Source of the DNA: Duffyella gerundensis
GTDB lineage: Bacteria > Pseudomonadota > Gammaproteobacteria > Enterobacterales > Enterobacteriaceae
NCBI RefSeq assembly: GCF_001517405.1
Contig: NZ_LN907827.1
Coordinates: forward strand, 3,072,915 to 3,136,914
Length of the DNA stretch: 64,000 nt
Reading direction: 5' to 3'
Under the pieces are notes generated by a model that searched no databases, was not told where the DNA came from, and was given only the letters and a program-made list of their open reading frames with translations. Numbering within the stretch: the stretch's first letter is position 1; every line of letters begins with the position of its first letter. Of the stretch, positions 29,685 to 39,189 are shown one piece after another. Made by a program: the position numbers and the translations under genes.

Positions 29685-29775
29685 AATTATTCAAATGAAG
29701 GATCGTTACGGGGCGGGCGCGCACCAGCAGAGTGCAAAGGCGGCAAAACAGCGAGGGATGAGCAAACCAGAAGCA

Positions 29776-29800
29776 TAAAAAAGGCCAGCAAGCTGGCCAG
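29776..29800 (-). terminator. Terminator of the pepP-ubiH-ubiI operon
   Basis: On the minus strand GGCCAGC-TT-GCTGGCC is followed by six T residues just after the ubiI stop codon. Confidence 0.9.
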
Positions 29801-29812
29801 TTATCTGTTGGA

Positions 29813-31024
29813 TTAGCGCGGCTGGCGTAGCCATTCCGGCAGGTCATTCAGACCCATCGCTTGCCTGAGCATCAGCGGCTTAACGCCCGGCAGGTTATTT
29901 GCCAGCTTCAGGCCCACATCGCGAAAGAGTTTTTTAGCGGGATGCGTACCGGCAAACAGCTCACGAAAACCTTGCATGCCTGCCAGCATCATAGCGGCAC
30001 TGTGTTTGCGGCTGCGTTCATAACGACGCAGATAAAGATGCTGACCGATATCTTTGCCCTGTGTATGCAACCGCTTAATTTCACCAATCAACTCGGCGGC
30101 ATCCATAAAGCCAAGATTGACACCCTGTCCGGCCAACGGATGAATCGTATGGGCGGCATCGCCGACCAGCGCCAGCCGGTGCGCGGCAAAATTACGCGCA
30201 TAGCGCGCCACCAGAGGGAAGGTGTGTCGCTCGCTCTCAACCTGACACAGACCAAGACGCATATCGAACGCTACCGAGAGCTGCTGATTAAACAGCGCAG
30301 CGGGCATCGACTGCAGGCGTGAAGCCTCCTGCGGTGAAATCGACCAGACGATCGAGCTAAGATGCGGATCGCTCAGGGGCAGAAACGCCAGAATGCCTTC
30401 GCCATGAAACACCTGACGTGCCACGCCATCGTGCGGTAGATCCGTGCGCACATTAGCGACCAGCGCATGATGTTCATAATCCCAAAAGGTGAGCGGAATA
30501 TCCGCTTTGTTACGCAGCCAGGAGTTGGCACCATCGGCGGCAATCAGCAAGCGGGCGCTCATCATGGTGCCATCCTGCAGCGTCACGAACGCTTCGTTAT
30601 CGCCAAACGCCACCTGCTGCAGCTGCGCCGGAGCAATCAGCGTCACTTCGCTGAGCGAAGATGCACGCTGCCAGAGTGCCTGATGAATCACCTGATTCTC
30701 AACGATGTGGCCAAGGTGCGACAGCCCCTGCTGTTCATCGTCAAAGCTAATGGTGCCGAAGCTGTCCCGATCCCACACCTCCATGCCGTGATAGCAGCTG
30801 GCGCGTAATTCAAGAATGGAAGACCAGACGCCAAGATGCTGCAGCAATGTCTCGCTGCCTGCATTGATCGCCGATACGCGCAATCCCGGCGCGTCATCAG
30901 GCTGGAAGGGCTGCGGCTGCGCCTTTTCCAGCACCGCCACGCGCAATCCGCTGCCCTGCAAACCACAGGCTACGGCGAGCCCAACCATTCCGCCACCGGC
31001 GATTATCACATCATAAGTTTGCAT
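29813..31024 (-). CDS. ubiI: Ubiquinone C5-hydroxylase UbiI (VisC)
   Basis: This 403-residue FAD-dependent monooxygenase adds the C5 hydroxyl in aerobic ubiquinone synthesis. The N-terminal dinucleotide-binding motif is GGGMVGLAVACGLQGSG. The second FAD motif is ALVGDAAHTIHPLAGQGVNLG, near residue 290. The ASCYHGMEVWDRDSFG stretch matches E. coli UbiI. It is the last gene after ubiH, with 13 bases between them. Confidence 0.97.
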   Translation of the reverse strand: MQTYDVIIAGGGMVGLAVACGLQGSGLRVAVLEKAQPQPFQPDDAPGLRVSAINAGSETLLQHLGVWSSILELRASCYHGMEVWDRDSFGTISFDDEQQGLSHLGHIVENQVIHQALWQRASSLSEVTLIAPAQLQQVAFGDNEAFVTLQDGTMMSARLLIAADGANSWLRNKADIPLTFWDYEHHALVANVRTDLPHDGVARQVFHGEGILAFLPLSDPHLSSIVWSISPQEASRLQSMPAALFNQQLSVAFDMRLGLCQVESERHTFPLVARYARNFAAHRLALVGDAAHTIHPLAGQGVNLGFMDAAELIGEIKRLHTQGKDIGQHLYLRRYERSRKHSAAMMLAGMQGFRELFAGTHPAKKLFRDVGLKLANNLPGVKPLMLRQAMGLNDLPEWLRQPR

Positions 31025-31037
31025 TCAAAGCCTCATG

Positions 31038-32216
31038 TTAACGCTTAACCCAGCCCAGCGTACGCGACGCCAGCTGGTTGCGCAGTAACGGTAAATTGTC
31101 CATGGTCATCAGCCCCAGATTACGGCCAACAACTAACGGAGAGTAGCGATTGGCAAACAGGCGCACCAGGCTGTCGGTGACACCAATGGTTGCCTGTCGA
31201 TCGGGCTGCCGACGCTGTTGATACTGCTGGAGAACGTTAAAGCTGCCGATATCCCTCTGTTGGTGATGCGCTGCGGCCAATGTTTCCGCCAGCGACATCA
31301 CATCGCGCATGCCCAGGTTGAATCCCTGGCCAGCGATCGGATGCAGCGTTTGCGCCGCATTACCCACCAACGCCAAACGGTGGCTGATCTGCTGATTGGC
31401 CTGCTGCAGCGCCAGCGGATAACAGCTGCGCGTGCCGACCTGCGTGAAACGTCCCAGCCGCCAGCCAAAGGCGCGCTGTAGCTCGGCGAGAAACTGCGTA
31501 TCGCCCCAGTTTTCAACCGCGTGACGCTTTTCCTGCGGATGACACCAAACCAGTGAACTGCGCCCGCCTGACATCGGCAACAGCGCCAGCGGCCCGTGTT
31601 CGGTAAAGCGCTCAAAAGCGCGGCCCTGATGCGCGATCTGCGTGGAAACGTTAGCGATCAATGCCACCTGTTGATACGCCTCCTGCTGCCAGTGAATGCC
31701 GCAGGAGGCGGCCAGCGGCGAACGCGTACCATCGGCAGCGACCAGAAGTTGTGCCGTCAACGTCTCGCCGTCAGCGAGCGTAACCTCGACGTTATCCTGC
31801 TGCCGGGAAACCGTTTTTACCGATGCCGGGCAGCGCAGGCTAATGCCCGGTGCCTGCTGCAACAGCGTAAACAGGCGCTGGCCGACTTCGTGCAACTCGA
31901 CCACCTGCCCCAGCGCCCGCAACCCATAATCCTGTGCATTGAGAGAGACAAAACCCGCGTGGCCGCGGTCGCTTACGTGCACATGGGTAATCGGCGTGGC
32001 CAGGCTTTGCAGAGCAGGCCATAAACCAATGGCCGCCAGCTGTTGGCAGGTACCCTCAGCCAGCGCAATTGCACGACCATCGTAGCCAGGATGCGCATTG
32101 CTGCCCGGCTGGCGCGCTTCGATTAAGGTAACCGGTAACGTGCCCTGAGTCAGCGCGGAAATGGCCAGCGCCAGCGTGGCGCCGGTCATGCCACCGCCCG
32201 CAATGATGATGCTCAT
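31038..32216 (-). CDS. ubiH: 2-octaprenyl-6-methoxyphenol hydroxylase UbiH
   Basis: This FAD monooxygenase of about 392 residues hydroxylates C1 of the ubiquinone precursor. Its FAD motifs are IIAGGGMTGATLALAIS at the start and ALVGNAAQTLHPIAGQGFNLG near residue 285. I chose the ATG at 32216, which aligns with E. coli UbiH (MSVIIVGGG). A 24-bp tandem duplication created a second in-frame ATG at 32240 overlapping the pepP stop (ATGA). If used, this adds the eight residues MSINGGGK. It lies between pepP and ubiI. Confidence 0.95.
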   Translation of the reverse strand: MSIIIAGGGMTGATLALAISALTQGTLPVTLIEARQPGSNAHPGYDGRAIALAEGTCQQLAAIGLWPALQSLATPITHVHVSDRGHAGFVSLNAQDYGLRALGQVVELHEVGQRLFTLLQQAPGISLRCPASVKTVSRQQDNVEVTLADGETLTAQLLVAADGTRSPLAASCGIHWQQEAYQQVALIANVSTQIAHQGRAFERFTEHGPLALLPMSGGRSSLVWCHPQEKRHAVENWGDTQFLAELQRAFGWRLGRFTQVGTRSCYPLALQQANQQISHRLALVGNAAQTLHPIAGQGFNLGMRDVMSLAETLAAAHHQQRDIGSFNVLQQYQQRRQPDRQATIGVTDSLVRLFANRYSPLVVGRNLGLMTMDNLPLLRNQLASRTLGWVKR

Positions 32217-32258
32217 TTTGCCGCCGCCATTGATGCTCATTTTGCCGCCGCCATTAAT
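32211..32258 (-). repeat. 24-bp tandem duplication at the pepP/ubiH junction
   Basis: Units 32211-32234 and 32235-32258 differ at one base (GATG versus AATG context). Each contains the GGCGGCGGCAAAATGAGC segment. The duplication doubles the pepP tail/ubiH start region, so ubiH has two equivalent starts and the pepP stop overlaps the first. Confidence 0.93.
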
Positions 32259-33553
32259 GCCTCAATCTCAGCCGCCTCTTTAACCACGCTGGCGGTGAGA
32301 TTCTCATTACCTGTTTCGGTAATCACAATGTCATCTTCAATGCGTACGGCGATACCGCGATATTCAGCAGGCACGTCAGCATCTGGCGCTATATAGAGGC
32401 CAGGCTCAACGGTGAGCACCATGCCCGGCGCCAACGTGCGGGTGCGCTCGGAGGTGCCATAGTTTCCGACGTCATGCACATCCAGTCCCATCCAGTGACC
32501 GAGGCCATGCATGTAAAACTGACGATGTGCAGAATCTGCAATCAGCTCGTCAACATCGCCCTGCATAACGCCCAGCTTCACCAGGCCAGAGACCATAATG
32601 CGCACAACAACGTCATTCACTTCGCGAATGCTGATGCCGGGGCGAAACAGCGCCAGCGACTGATTCAGGCAATCAAGGACGATGTCATAAATAGCACGCT
32701 GCGCGGCGGTAAATTTACCGTTAACCGGATAGGTACGCGTAATATCGCCAGCGTAGCCGTGTAACTCGCAACCGGCGTCCACCAGCACCAGATCGCCGTC
32801 GCGCAGCTCACTCTCGTTTTCGGTGTAATGCAGGATACAGCCGTTTACGCCGCCGCCGACAATGGTGTTATAGGCCGGGAAGCGAGCACCGTGACGAATA
32901 AATTCATGCTCAATCTCGCCCTGCAGCTGATATTCATACATTCCGGGCCGACAGGCTTGCATGGCGCGTGTGTGGGCCAGCGCGCTGATCTCACCGGCAC
33001 GGCGCAGCACGGCTAGCTCCTCAGCGCTTTTGAACAGACGCATTTCGTGCACCCAGGGACGCCAGTCAGTGACGGTTGCCGGCGCCGAGAGGTTTTTACG
33101 AAAGCCGCGGCGCAGTGTTTCCAGCGCGTCGAACAGCTGGCGATCGGCGTCGGCGTATTCGCCCTGAGCGTGGTACACCACATCCAGACCATTTAACAGC
33201 AGATGCAGCTGCTCCGGCAGGTCGCTCCAGGGAAGCGCACGATCAACACCGAGTTTCTCAGGCGCGGCATCCTGCCCGAGACGGCGGCCAAACCAGGTCT
33301 CCGCCGTCAGATCGCGAACCCGGTTAAACAGCACGCTGTGGTTATGCGTTTCATCGCTTTTAATCAGCAGCAGCAGCGCTTCCGGCTCATTAAAACCGGT
33401 GAAGTACCAAAAATCGCTGTTCTGGCGATAAGGATATTCGGTGTCATTGCTGCGCGGCGCTTCCGGTGCGGCGAAAATCAGCGCGGCGCTGGCCGGGGCC
33501 ATACGAGACAGCAACGCCTGACGACGTTGCTGAAAAGTGTTCAGCGTAATCAT
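32237..33553 (-). CDS. pepP: Xaa-Pro aminopeptidase PepP
   Basis: This 438-residue cytoplasmic metallopeptidase removes N-terminal residues preceding proline. It has an N-terminal AMP-N domain followed by the pita-bread catalytic domain, with metal ligands in VLVDAGCELHGYAGDITRTY, the His in MHGLGHWMGLDVHD, the Glu in LTVEPGLYIAP and the Glu in RIEDDIVIT. The ATG at 33553 lies eight bases after GGGAG; a GTG three codons earlier is less likely. It is just downstream of ygfB, as in E. coli. Confidence 0.97.
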   Translation of the reverse strand: MITLNTFQQRRQALLSRMAPASAALIFAAPEAPRSNDTEYPYRQNSDFWYFTGFNEPEALLLLIKSDETHNHSVLFNRVRDLTAETWFGRRLGQDAAPEKLGVDRALPWSDLPEQLHLLLNGLDVVYHAQGEYADADRQLFDALETLRRGFRKNLSAPATVTDWRPWVHEMRLFKSAEELAVLRRAGEISALAHTRAMQACRPGMYEYQLQGEIEHEFIRHGARFPAYNTIVGGGVNGCILHYTENESELRDGDLVLVDAGCELHGYAGDITRTYPVNGKFTAAQRAIYDIVLDCLNQSLALFRPGISIREVNDVVVRIMVSGLVKLGVMQGDVDELIADSAHRQFYMHGLGHWMGLDVHDVGNYGTSERTRTLAPGMVLTVEPGLYIAPDADVPAEYRGIAVRIEDDIVITETGNENLTASVVKEAAEIEALMAAAK

Positions 33554-33617
33554 TATCTGCACTCCCTGTTAAATGGACGTTTATACCCCGGCGGTCACTG
33601 CGCCACGCGCGGCTAAG

Positions 33618-34199
33618 TTAGTGTAGCGTCGGTTTTTTTTGCACTTCATGCGCGGTGGGTGACTGATGGGTAAAAGAACTGAAGCAAAGCACGGCGGCAA
33701 CGCGTACGTATTCGATCACCTCTTCCAGCGACTGCTCCAACTCTTCCTGATCTTCATCCTCATCATAGCCAAGTTGGGCAATGGTGCGCAGGTCGTCAAT
33801 CGCTTCGCCCGTCTCGCCGGTGACCTTATCCAGTTTAGTTTGCGTCACGCCTAAACCCAGCAGGAAATGGTTAACCCATCCGGCCAGCGCATCTGCACGA
33901 TCGAAGACGGTAATATCGTCGCCTTCTGGCAGGTAGAGCTGGAACATAAAGCCATCATCTTCTAGTGCATCCAGCACGCTGCCGTGCAGCAGCAGCAGCG
34001 GCTGGGAAACCGCCTGTGGAAAAGCCAAACCTTCATTAATCAAATCGTTAACCAGCGGCTTCCAGCTGTGGTCGAGATTGCCGCCGCAGATAATGCCACT
34101 CAGTAATCCGTGGATTTCGGCGGGCGTCATGCCGACGCCCTGCTGGGTAAGTACGGCTGCCAGGGTGTCGTAGTCTGGCGCAGAGTTCTGTAAAGACAT
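33618..34199 (-). CDS. ygfB: UPF0149-family protein YgfB
   Basis: This 193-residue protein belongs to the YecA/YgfB family, with conserved stretches [18 protein letters not shown] and [19 protein letters not shown]. It is helical and cytoplasmic; the biochemical role in enterobacteria is not established, though a Pseudomonas homologue affects antibiotic-resistance gene expression. It is first in the ygfB-pepP-ubiH-ubiI run and divergent from zapA. Confidence 0.93.
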   Translation of the reverse strand: MSLQNSAPDYDTLAAVLTQQGVGMTPAEIHGLLSGIICGGNLDHSWKPLVNDLINEGLAFPQAVSQPLLLLHGSVLDALEDDGFMFQLYLPEGDDITVFDRADALAGWVNHFLLGLGVTQTKLDKVTGETGEAIDDLRTIAQLGYDEDEDQEELEQSLEEVIEYVRVAAVLCFSSFTHQSPTAHEVQKKPTLH

Positions 34200-34369
34200 A
34201 AGTATTCATCGTCGTTGGCGGAATAAGTTCATGGTATGCTACCACCAGGTGCCGCAACGATTCCAGAAAAGGGGTTGTAACTTATTTAGCGGGTCTATAT
34301 AGTGGCGCCCCTCCCAAGCCATTGAACGGTAAGGGTGAAGCGGGCGCAGTAATCAGTCGGGAAGGTTCA

Positions 34370-34699
34370 ATGTCGGCACAACCGGTAGATATACATATTT
34401 TTGGCCGTTCTTTACGAGTAAATTGTCCGCCAGAACAGCAAGATGCTTTAAATTTGGCGGCGGAAGATCTCAATCAACGGTTGCAAGATTTAAAAGTTCG
34501 CACTAGAGTCACAAATACAGAGCAGCTGGTGTTCATCGCTGCGTTGAATATTTGCCATGAGCTGGCGCAGGAAAAAAGCAAGACCCGCGACTATGCTGCT
34601 AACATGGAACAACGCATCCGAATGCTGCAGCAGACCATTGAGCAGGCATTACTTGAGCAAGGTCGCATTACTGAACGCCAGGGTGCTAAGTTCGAATAG
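34370..34699 (+). CDS. zapA: Cell division protein ZapA
   Basis: This 109-residue protein promotes FtsZ bundling at the division site. It has the N-terminal globular head ([19 protein letters not shown]) and a C-terminal coiled coil (about residues 60-100). The ATG at 34370 follows GAAGG and gives the family length. It lies directly upstream of the 6S RNA gene, the conserved zapA-ssrS-fau order. Confidence 0.96.
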   Translation: MSAQPVDIHIFGRSLRVNCPPEQQDALNLAAEDLNQRLQDLKVRTRVTNTEQLVFIAALNICHELAQEKSKTRDYAANMEQRIRMLQQTIEQALLEQGRITERQGAKFE

Positions 34700-34737
34700 T
34701 ACTTCATGGTTACTGTGATAGAGTAACGGTGAAGCAA

Positions 34738-34923
34738 ATTTTCTCTGAGATGTTTGCAAGCGGGCCAGTCCCCTGAGCCGATATTTCATACCAACAGAGT
34801 GTGACGCTCTGCTACCTGTGTGCATGCTCGGTCCGTCCGAGAAGCCTAATGGTTGCGACGGCATACTCACCTTGAACCAAGGGTTCAAGGGTTACAGCCT
34901 GCGGCGGCATCTCGGAGATCTCC
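34738..34923 (+). ncRNA. ssrS: 6S RNA
   Basis: This roughly 185-base RNA binds the sigma70 RNA polymerase holoenzyme and mimics an open promoter in stationary phase. The 5' part (TTCTCTGAGATGTTTGCAAG), the central-bubble strand with CCGATATTTCATACC used for pRNA synthesis, the GCATGCTCGGTCCGTCCGAG segment and the 3' closing strand (GCGGCATCTCGGAGA) match E. coli 6S RNA. The apical loop differs most. It lies between zapA and fau, likely cotranscribed with fau. The ends are estimated to within a few bases. Confidence 0.96.
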
Positions 34924-35086
34924 CCTCTTCTATCACCCTTTAAGTACCAGCACGTTACACGTGAAAAAAATCACTTCTTATGCCTTAACTCTTGCTGTGA
35001 GCAACGCTTTTTTCATCCTGCACTTCTTCTCGTTAATCATCCTGTTATAGTGATTTTATTCACTTTCCGCGTTAGCAGGTAACTCA

Positions 35087-35686
35087 ATGCCGTCGCTCTC
35101 ATTACGTGACAGACAGGATATCCGCAGCCATATTCGGCATCTGCGCCGCTCGCTCTCTGCTGCGCAACAGCAGACGGCAGCCGATCGGGTTGCTGAACAC
35201 GCCATCAATTTCGCCCCGGTCACGCAAGCGCAGAACATCGCTCTGTTTCTCTCCTTCGACGGCGAGCTGAATACCCGGCCGTTGATAGCGCGTCTCTGGC
35301 AGCAGCATAAAAACGTCTTTTTGCCTGTCCTGCATCCTTTTGCACGCGGTCAGCTGCTGTTTTTGCGCTATACGCCAGAAAGCGACCTGCGCCTTAATCG
35401 TCTGCGCATTCCGGAGCCGCCACTGGACGTGCGTCATATTATTCCGCTGTCTCAGCTGGATATCATCATGATGCCGCTGGTTGCTTTTGACAGTTACGGC
35501 CAGCGGCTGGGCATGGGCGGTGGATTTTACGATCGCACGTTACAGCACTGGCAGCAGCATCGCCTGGCCACGATCGGCCTGGCGCACGATTGTCAGCATG
35601 TGGATGCCTTGCCGGTCGCAGAATGGGATGTACCGCTGAGCGCAGTGATTACGCCAGCAAAACTGTGGCAATGGGATTTAACATGA
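35087..35686 (+). CDS. fau: 5-formyltetrahydrofolate cyclo-ligase
   Basis: This 199-residue enzyme (YgfA) converts 5-formyl-THF to 5,10-methenyl-THF using ATP. This clears an inhibitor formed by serine hydroxymethyltransferase. The family motif DSYGQRLGMGGGFYDRTL is present near residue 137. It follows 6S RNA, as in most gamma-proteobacteria, and has an AGGT ribosome-binding site. It is functionally related to the gcv genes nearby. Confidence 0.95.
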   Translation: MPSLSLRDRQDIRSHIRHLRRSLSAAQQQTAADRVAEHAINFAPVTQAQNIALFLSFDGELNTRPLIARLWQQHKNVFLPVLHPFARGQLLFLRYTPESDLRLNRLRIPEPPLDVRHIIPLSQLDIIMMPLVAFDSYGQRLGMGGGFYDRTLQHWQQHRLATIGLAHDCQHVDALPVAEWDVPLSAVITPAKLWQWDLT

Positions 35687-35722
35687 GGAGAGAACGGATG
35701 CGCTTACAGAGCATAGGGGAAA

Positions 35723-35757
35723 CAAAATAGCCCGCCGCCTGAAACAGGCATGCGGGC
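35723..35757 (-). terminator. Terminator of serA
   Basis: On the minus strand GCCCGCATGCCTG-TTT-CAGGCGGCGGGC forms a strong interrupted stem, followed by TATTTTGTTT. It lies between the convergent fau and serA genes. Confidence 0.8.
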
Positions 35758-35785
35758 CGGGACATCAGCAGTGAGCGTCGTTAAA

Positions 35786-37024
35786 TCAGTAGAGCAGGCG
35801 CGCGCGCATGGTGCCTGGAATGGCCTTCATCAGCTGTAGCGCTTTATCCGCTACCGTTTGATCGGCATCGATGTCGATCACCACGTAGCCCATATACGGC
35901 GTGGTTTGCAGGAACTGGGCGGCGATGTTGATGCCTTGCTCAGCAAAGATCTGGTTGAGCGCGGTCAGCACGCCAGGACGGTTCTCGTGGATATGCAGCA
36001 GTCGGCTGACATGCTCGCCATGAACTGGCAGAGAGACTTCCGGGAAGTTAACCGCAGAGAGCGTTGAACCGTTATCGGAGTACTTAGCCAGCTTACCGGC
36101 CACTTCAATGCCGATATTTTCCTGCGCTTCTTCGGTGGAACCACCAATGTGCGGCGTCAGAATCACGTTGTCGAACTCACACAGCGGCGACGTGAAAGGA
36201 TCGCTGTTGGTTGCCGGCTCGGTAGGGAAAACGTCAATTGCGGCGCCAGCAAGGTGTTTACGCTTCAGCGCATCGCACAACGCAGGAATATCCACTACCG
36301 TACCGCGCGAGGCGTTGATCAGCAGCGCGCCTGGCTTCATCCAGGCCAGCTCTTTCTCACCGATCATATCCTGCGTTGAGGCAGTTTCCGGCACGTGCAG
36401 CGTGACGATATCGCTCATTCCCAGCAGTTCGCTGAGCTGGTTAACCTGAGTGGCATTGCCCAGCGGCAGTTTATTCTCGATATCGTAAAAATAGACGTGC
36501 ATGCCCAGGCTTTCCGCCAGCACGCCAAGCTGCATACCGATGTGGCCATAGCCGATGATGCCGAGCTTTTTGCCGCGCGCTTCATAGGAGCCAACCGCCA
36601 GCTTGTTCCAGATACCACGGTGCGCCTTGGCGTTCGCTTCCGGAATACCGCGCAGCAGCAGCAGCAGCTCGCCGATCACCAGTTCTGCAACAGATCGGGT
36701 ATTAGAGAAAGGTGCATTAAACACCGGAATACCGCGCTGCGCCGCAGCATTGAGATCAACCTGGTTAGTGCCGATGCAGAAGCAGCCAACCGCCACCAGT
36801 TTTTCTGCCGCCGCGAAAACTTCTTCCGTCAGCTGCGAGCGCGAACGGATGCCGATGAAATGCGCATCGCGAATTGACGCTTTCAGTGCTTCTGTATCCA
36901 GCGCACCTTTATGAAATTCGATGTTGGTGTAACCCGCAGCACGCAGATTTTCCAGCGCGCTTTGGTGCACGCCTTCCACCAGCAGGAATTTAATCTTGTC
37001 TTTCTCCAGTGATACCTTTGCCAT
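35786..37024 (-). CDS. serA: D-3-phosphoglycerate dehydrogenase
   Basis: This 412-residue enzyme performs the first step of serine synthesis. The NAD-binding motif is GYGHIGMQLG near residue 160. The catalytic residues appear in NASRGTVVD (Arg), FPTEPA (Glu) and TPHIGGSTEEAQ (His). A C-terminal ACT domain (about 338-412) gives serine feedback inhibition. It is downstream of rpiA on the same strand but has its own regulatory region. Confidence 0.98.
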   Translation of the reverse strand: MAKVSLEKDKIKFLLVEGVHQSALENLRAAGYTNIEFHKGALDTEALKASIRDAHFIGIRSRSQLTEEVFAAAEKLVAVGCFCIGTNQVDLNAAAQRGIPVFNAPFSNTRSVAELVIGELLLLLRGIPEANAKAHRGIWNKLAVGSYEARGKKLGIIGYGHIGMQLGVLAESLGMHVYFYDIENKLPLGNATQVNQLSELLGMSDIVTLHVPETASTQDMIGEKELAWMKPGALLINASRGTVVDIPALCDALKRKHLAGAAIDVFPTEPATNSDPFTSPLCEFDNVILTPHIGGSTEEAQENIGIEVAGKLAKYSDNGSTLSAVNFPEVSLPVHGEHVSRLLHIHENRPGVLTALNQIFAEQGINIAAQFLQTTPYMGYVVIDIDADQTVADKALQLMKAIPGTMRARLLY

Positions 37025-37324
37025 TTCCCGACCCTATTATGCAGACTTCAGATGGAGCTGATGATCGGCAGCTGTACCCATGCAAAAGAGCGTTTCTCCT
37101 GTCCGTCACGATTCAGCACGGTGACCAACCGGACAATTCTCTTCTGCCTGCGTCAGCTAACCAGATATAAGCCAGCCTTCTGCCAAAATAACAAAATTTA
37201 CGTATGGAGCAATACAAACGATTGCCTGGCATGCAGCACAGGCAGAGCGCCTGTTGCTGCGACATGGCACAAAATCTGGTTAAGGAATTTAGCCCCAGAA
37301 TGTTAGCAATGTCAGCGTGCTGTT

Positions 37325-37340
37325 TGTGACATAAGTCACT
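37325..37340 (-). promoter_or_regulatory. CRP-type site between rpiA and serA
   Basis: TGTGACATAAGTCACT matches the CRP pattern TGTGA-N6-TCACA with one mismatch. It lies about 300 bases upstream of the serA start, in the 372-base gap where E. coli serA is known to respond to CRP and Lrp. I see no other clear feature in this AT-rich gap and no obvious rpiA terminator. Confidence 0.55.
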
Positions 37341-37396
37341 AAATATTGCGGGTTAACAAAAGTTACGTTTTAGCGGAAAAAACTCAGCGCTGCAGA

Positions 37397-38056
37397 TCAT
37401 TTCTCAATGGTTCGCACGCCATTTGGACCGCCAATCAATGCCACGTCGGCTCCGCGGGCAGCAAACAGCCCTACCGTCACCACGCCAGGCAGCGCGTTAA
37501 TGGCCTGCTCAAGCGCAATCGGCTCCATGATACGCAAGTTGTGCACATCCAGAATGATATTGCCGTTATCGGTAATCACATGCTGGCGATATTCCGGCAG
37601 ACCACCCAGCTTAACCAGCTCGCGGGCAACAAAACTGCGCGCCATCGGGATCACCTCAACCGGCAACGGAAAGTGCCCCAGCACGTCGACTTCTTTTGAC
37701 GCATCGGCGATGCAGATAAACCTGGTCGCCACGGCGGCAATGATCTTTTCGCGCGTTAATGCCGCGCCACCGCCTTTGATCATTTCCATTTGCGGATTGA
37801 TTTCATCTGCGCCATCGACATATATCGCCAGCGAATCGACCTCGTTCAGGTCAAAAACGGGAATGCCCAACGCCTTCAGTTTTAACGTCGAAGCTTCCGA
37901 ACTGGATACCGCACCGTCAATCTGGTGTTTTATCGTGCCCAGCGCATCAATAAAATGCGCGGCGGTGCTGCCGGTGCCCACGCCAACAATCGTGCCGGGC
38001 TGGACATATTCCAGCGCGGCCCAGCCTACGGCCTTTTTCAGTTCATCCTGAGTCAT
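37397..38056 (-). CDS. rpiA: Ribose-5-phosphate isomerase A
   Basis: This 219-residue enzyme interconverts ribose 5-phosphate and ribulose 5-phosphate in the pentose phosphate pathway. Active-site motifs [26 protein letters not shown] and [11 protein letters not shown] are all visible. The ATG at 38056 ([15 protein letters not shown]) matches the family; the frame remains open upstream without support. It is divergent from argP. Confidence 0.97.
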   Translation of the reverse strand: MTQDELKKAVGWAALEYVQPGTIVGVGTGSTAAHFIDALGTIKHQIDGAVSSSEASTLKLKALGIPVFDLNEVDSLAIYVDGADEINPQMEMIKGGGAALTREKIIAAVATRFICIADASKEVDVLGHFPLPVEVIPMARSFVARELVKLGGLPEYRQHVITDNGNIILDVHNLRIMEPIALEQAINALPGVVTVGLFAARGADVALIGGPNGVRTIEK

Positions 38057-38250
38057 GATATAAACCTGTGCTGCCACTAAGTTGAGGCGCGTAGTATAAA
38101 TCAAGCTTCTGTGAAAGTGCGCATAGCACAGAGAGCGATTCGCAGCTTTGTAAGCCAGCCCACAAAACACACTGTAACGAGAAGTACCCGGCAACAGGCT
38201 GTTTTATGGCATAGTGCAGAAAACCATCCTGAGAGAGAAACAGAACGCTA

Positions 38251-39156
38251 ATGAAACGCCCGGATTATCGAACGCTTCAGGCGCTGGACGCAGTGATTCG
38301 TGAACGCGGCTTTGAGCGCGCGGCACAAAAGCTTTGCATTACGCAGTCAGCGGTCTCACAGCGTATCAAACAGCTGGAAAATCTGTTTGGCCAGCCGCTA
38401 CTGGTGCGCACCGTGCCGCCCCGCCCCACCGAACAGGGACAAAAACTGCTGGCACTGCTGCATCAGGTTGAGTTGCTGGAAGAGGAGTGGCTGGGCGATG
38501 AGAACAGCGGCACCACACCACTGCTGCTGTCGCTGGCGGTCAATGCCGACAGTTTGGCGACCTGGTTACTGCCTGCGTTAAAAGATGTGCTGGCTGATTC
38601 ACCGGTGCGCCTCAATTTGCAGGTGGAAGATGAAACACGCACTCAGGAGCGCCTGCGCCGCGGTGAAGTGGTCGGCGCGGTAAGTATCCAGCCGCAGCCA
38701 TTACCCAGTTGCCTGGTCGATCAGCTGGGCGCGCTGGACTATCTGTTTGTTGGCTCGCCCGACTTTGCCACCCGCTATTTTCCCAACGGCGTCACCCGCT
38801 CAGCGCTGCTGAAGGCACCTGCGGTGGCGTTTGACCATCTTGATGATATGCATCAGGCGTTTCTGCAGCAGAACTTCGATCTCTCTCCCGGCAGCGTACC
38901 CTGCCATATCGTCAACTCGTCAGAGGCCTTTGTGCAGCTGGCAAGACAGGGTTCAACCTGTTGTATGATCCCGCACTTGCAGATTGAGCGCGAGCTGGCG
39001 AATGGCGAACTGGTGGATTTAACGCCGGGACTGCTGCAGCGACGCATGCTTTACTGGCACCGTTTTGCGCCCGAAAGTCGCCTGATGCGTCGGGTAACGG
39101 ATGCGCTGCTGGCGCATGGTCATCGCGTGTTAAGACAAGATGCGGAGATGATCTAA
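38251..39156 (+). CDS. argP: LysR-family regulator ArgP (IciA)
   Basis: This 301-residue regulator is nearly identical to E. coli ArgP in its DNA-binding half ([19 protein letters not shown]) and has the effector domain with [13 protein letters not shown]. It activates argO with arginine and, with lysine, traps polymerase there; it also controls lysine-related genes. Its target argO lies two genes downstream at 40047-40670, the usual arrangement. Confidence 0.97.
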   Translation: MKRPDYRTLQALDAVIRERGFERAAQKLCITQSAVSQRIKQLENLFGQPLLVRTVPPRPTEQGQKLLALLHQVELLEEEWLGDENSGTTPLLLSLAVNADSLATWLLPALKDVLADSPVRLNLQVEDETRTQERLRRGEVVGAVSIQPQPLPSCLVDQLGALDYLFVGSPDFATRYFPNGVTRSALLKAPAVAFDHLDDMHQAFLQQNFDLSPGSVPCHIVNSSEAFVQLARQGSTCCMIPHLQIERELANGELVDLTPGLLQRRMLYWHRFAPESRLMRRVTDALLAHGHRVLRQDAEMI

Positions 39157-39158
39157 AA

Positions 39159-39182
39159 AACAGGGCGGGATGCCGCCCTGTT
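39159..39182. terminator. Bidirectional terminator between argP and yggE
   Basis: AACAGGGCGG-GATG-CCGCCCTGTT forms a 10-bp stem preceded by an A-run, between the convergent genes. Confidence 0.82.
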
Positions 39183-39189
39183 AACTGAT

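Noticed and set aside
29356..29812. Glycine riboswitch before gcvT
   Set aside because: I could not see the conserved tandem aptamer cores; enterobacterial gcvT is known to use GcvA/GcvR and Lrp instead.
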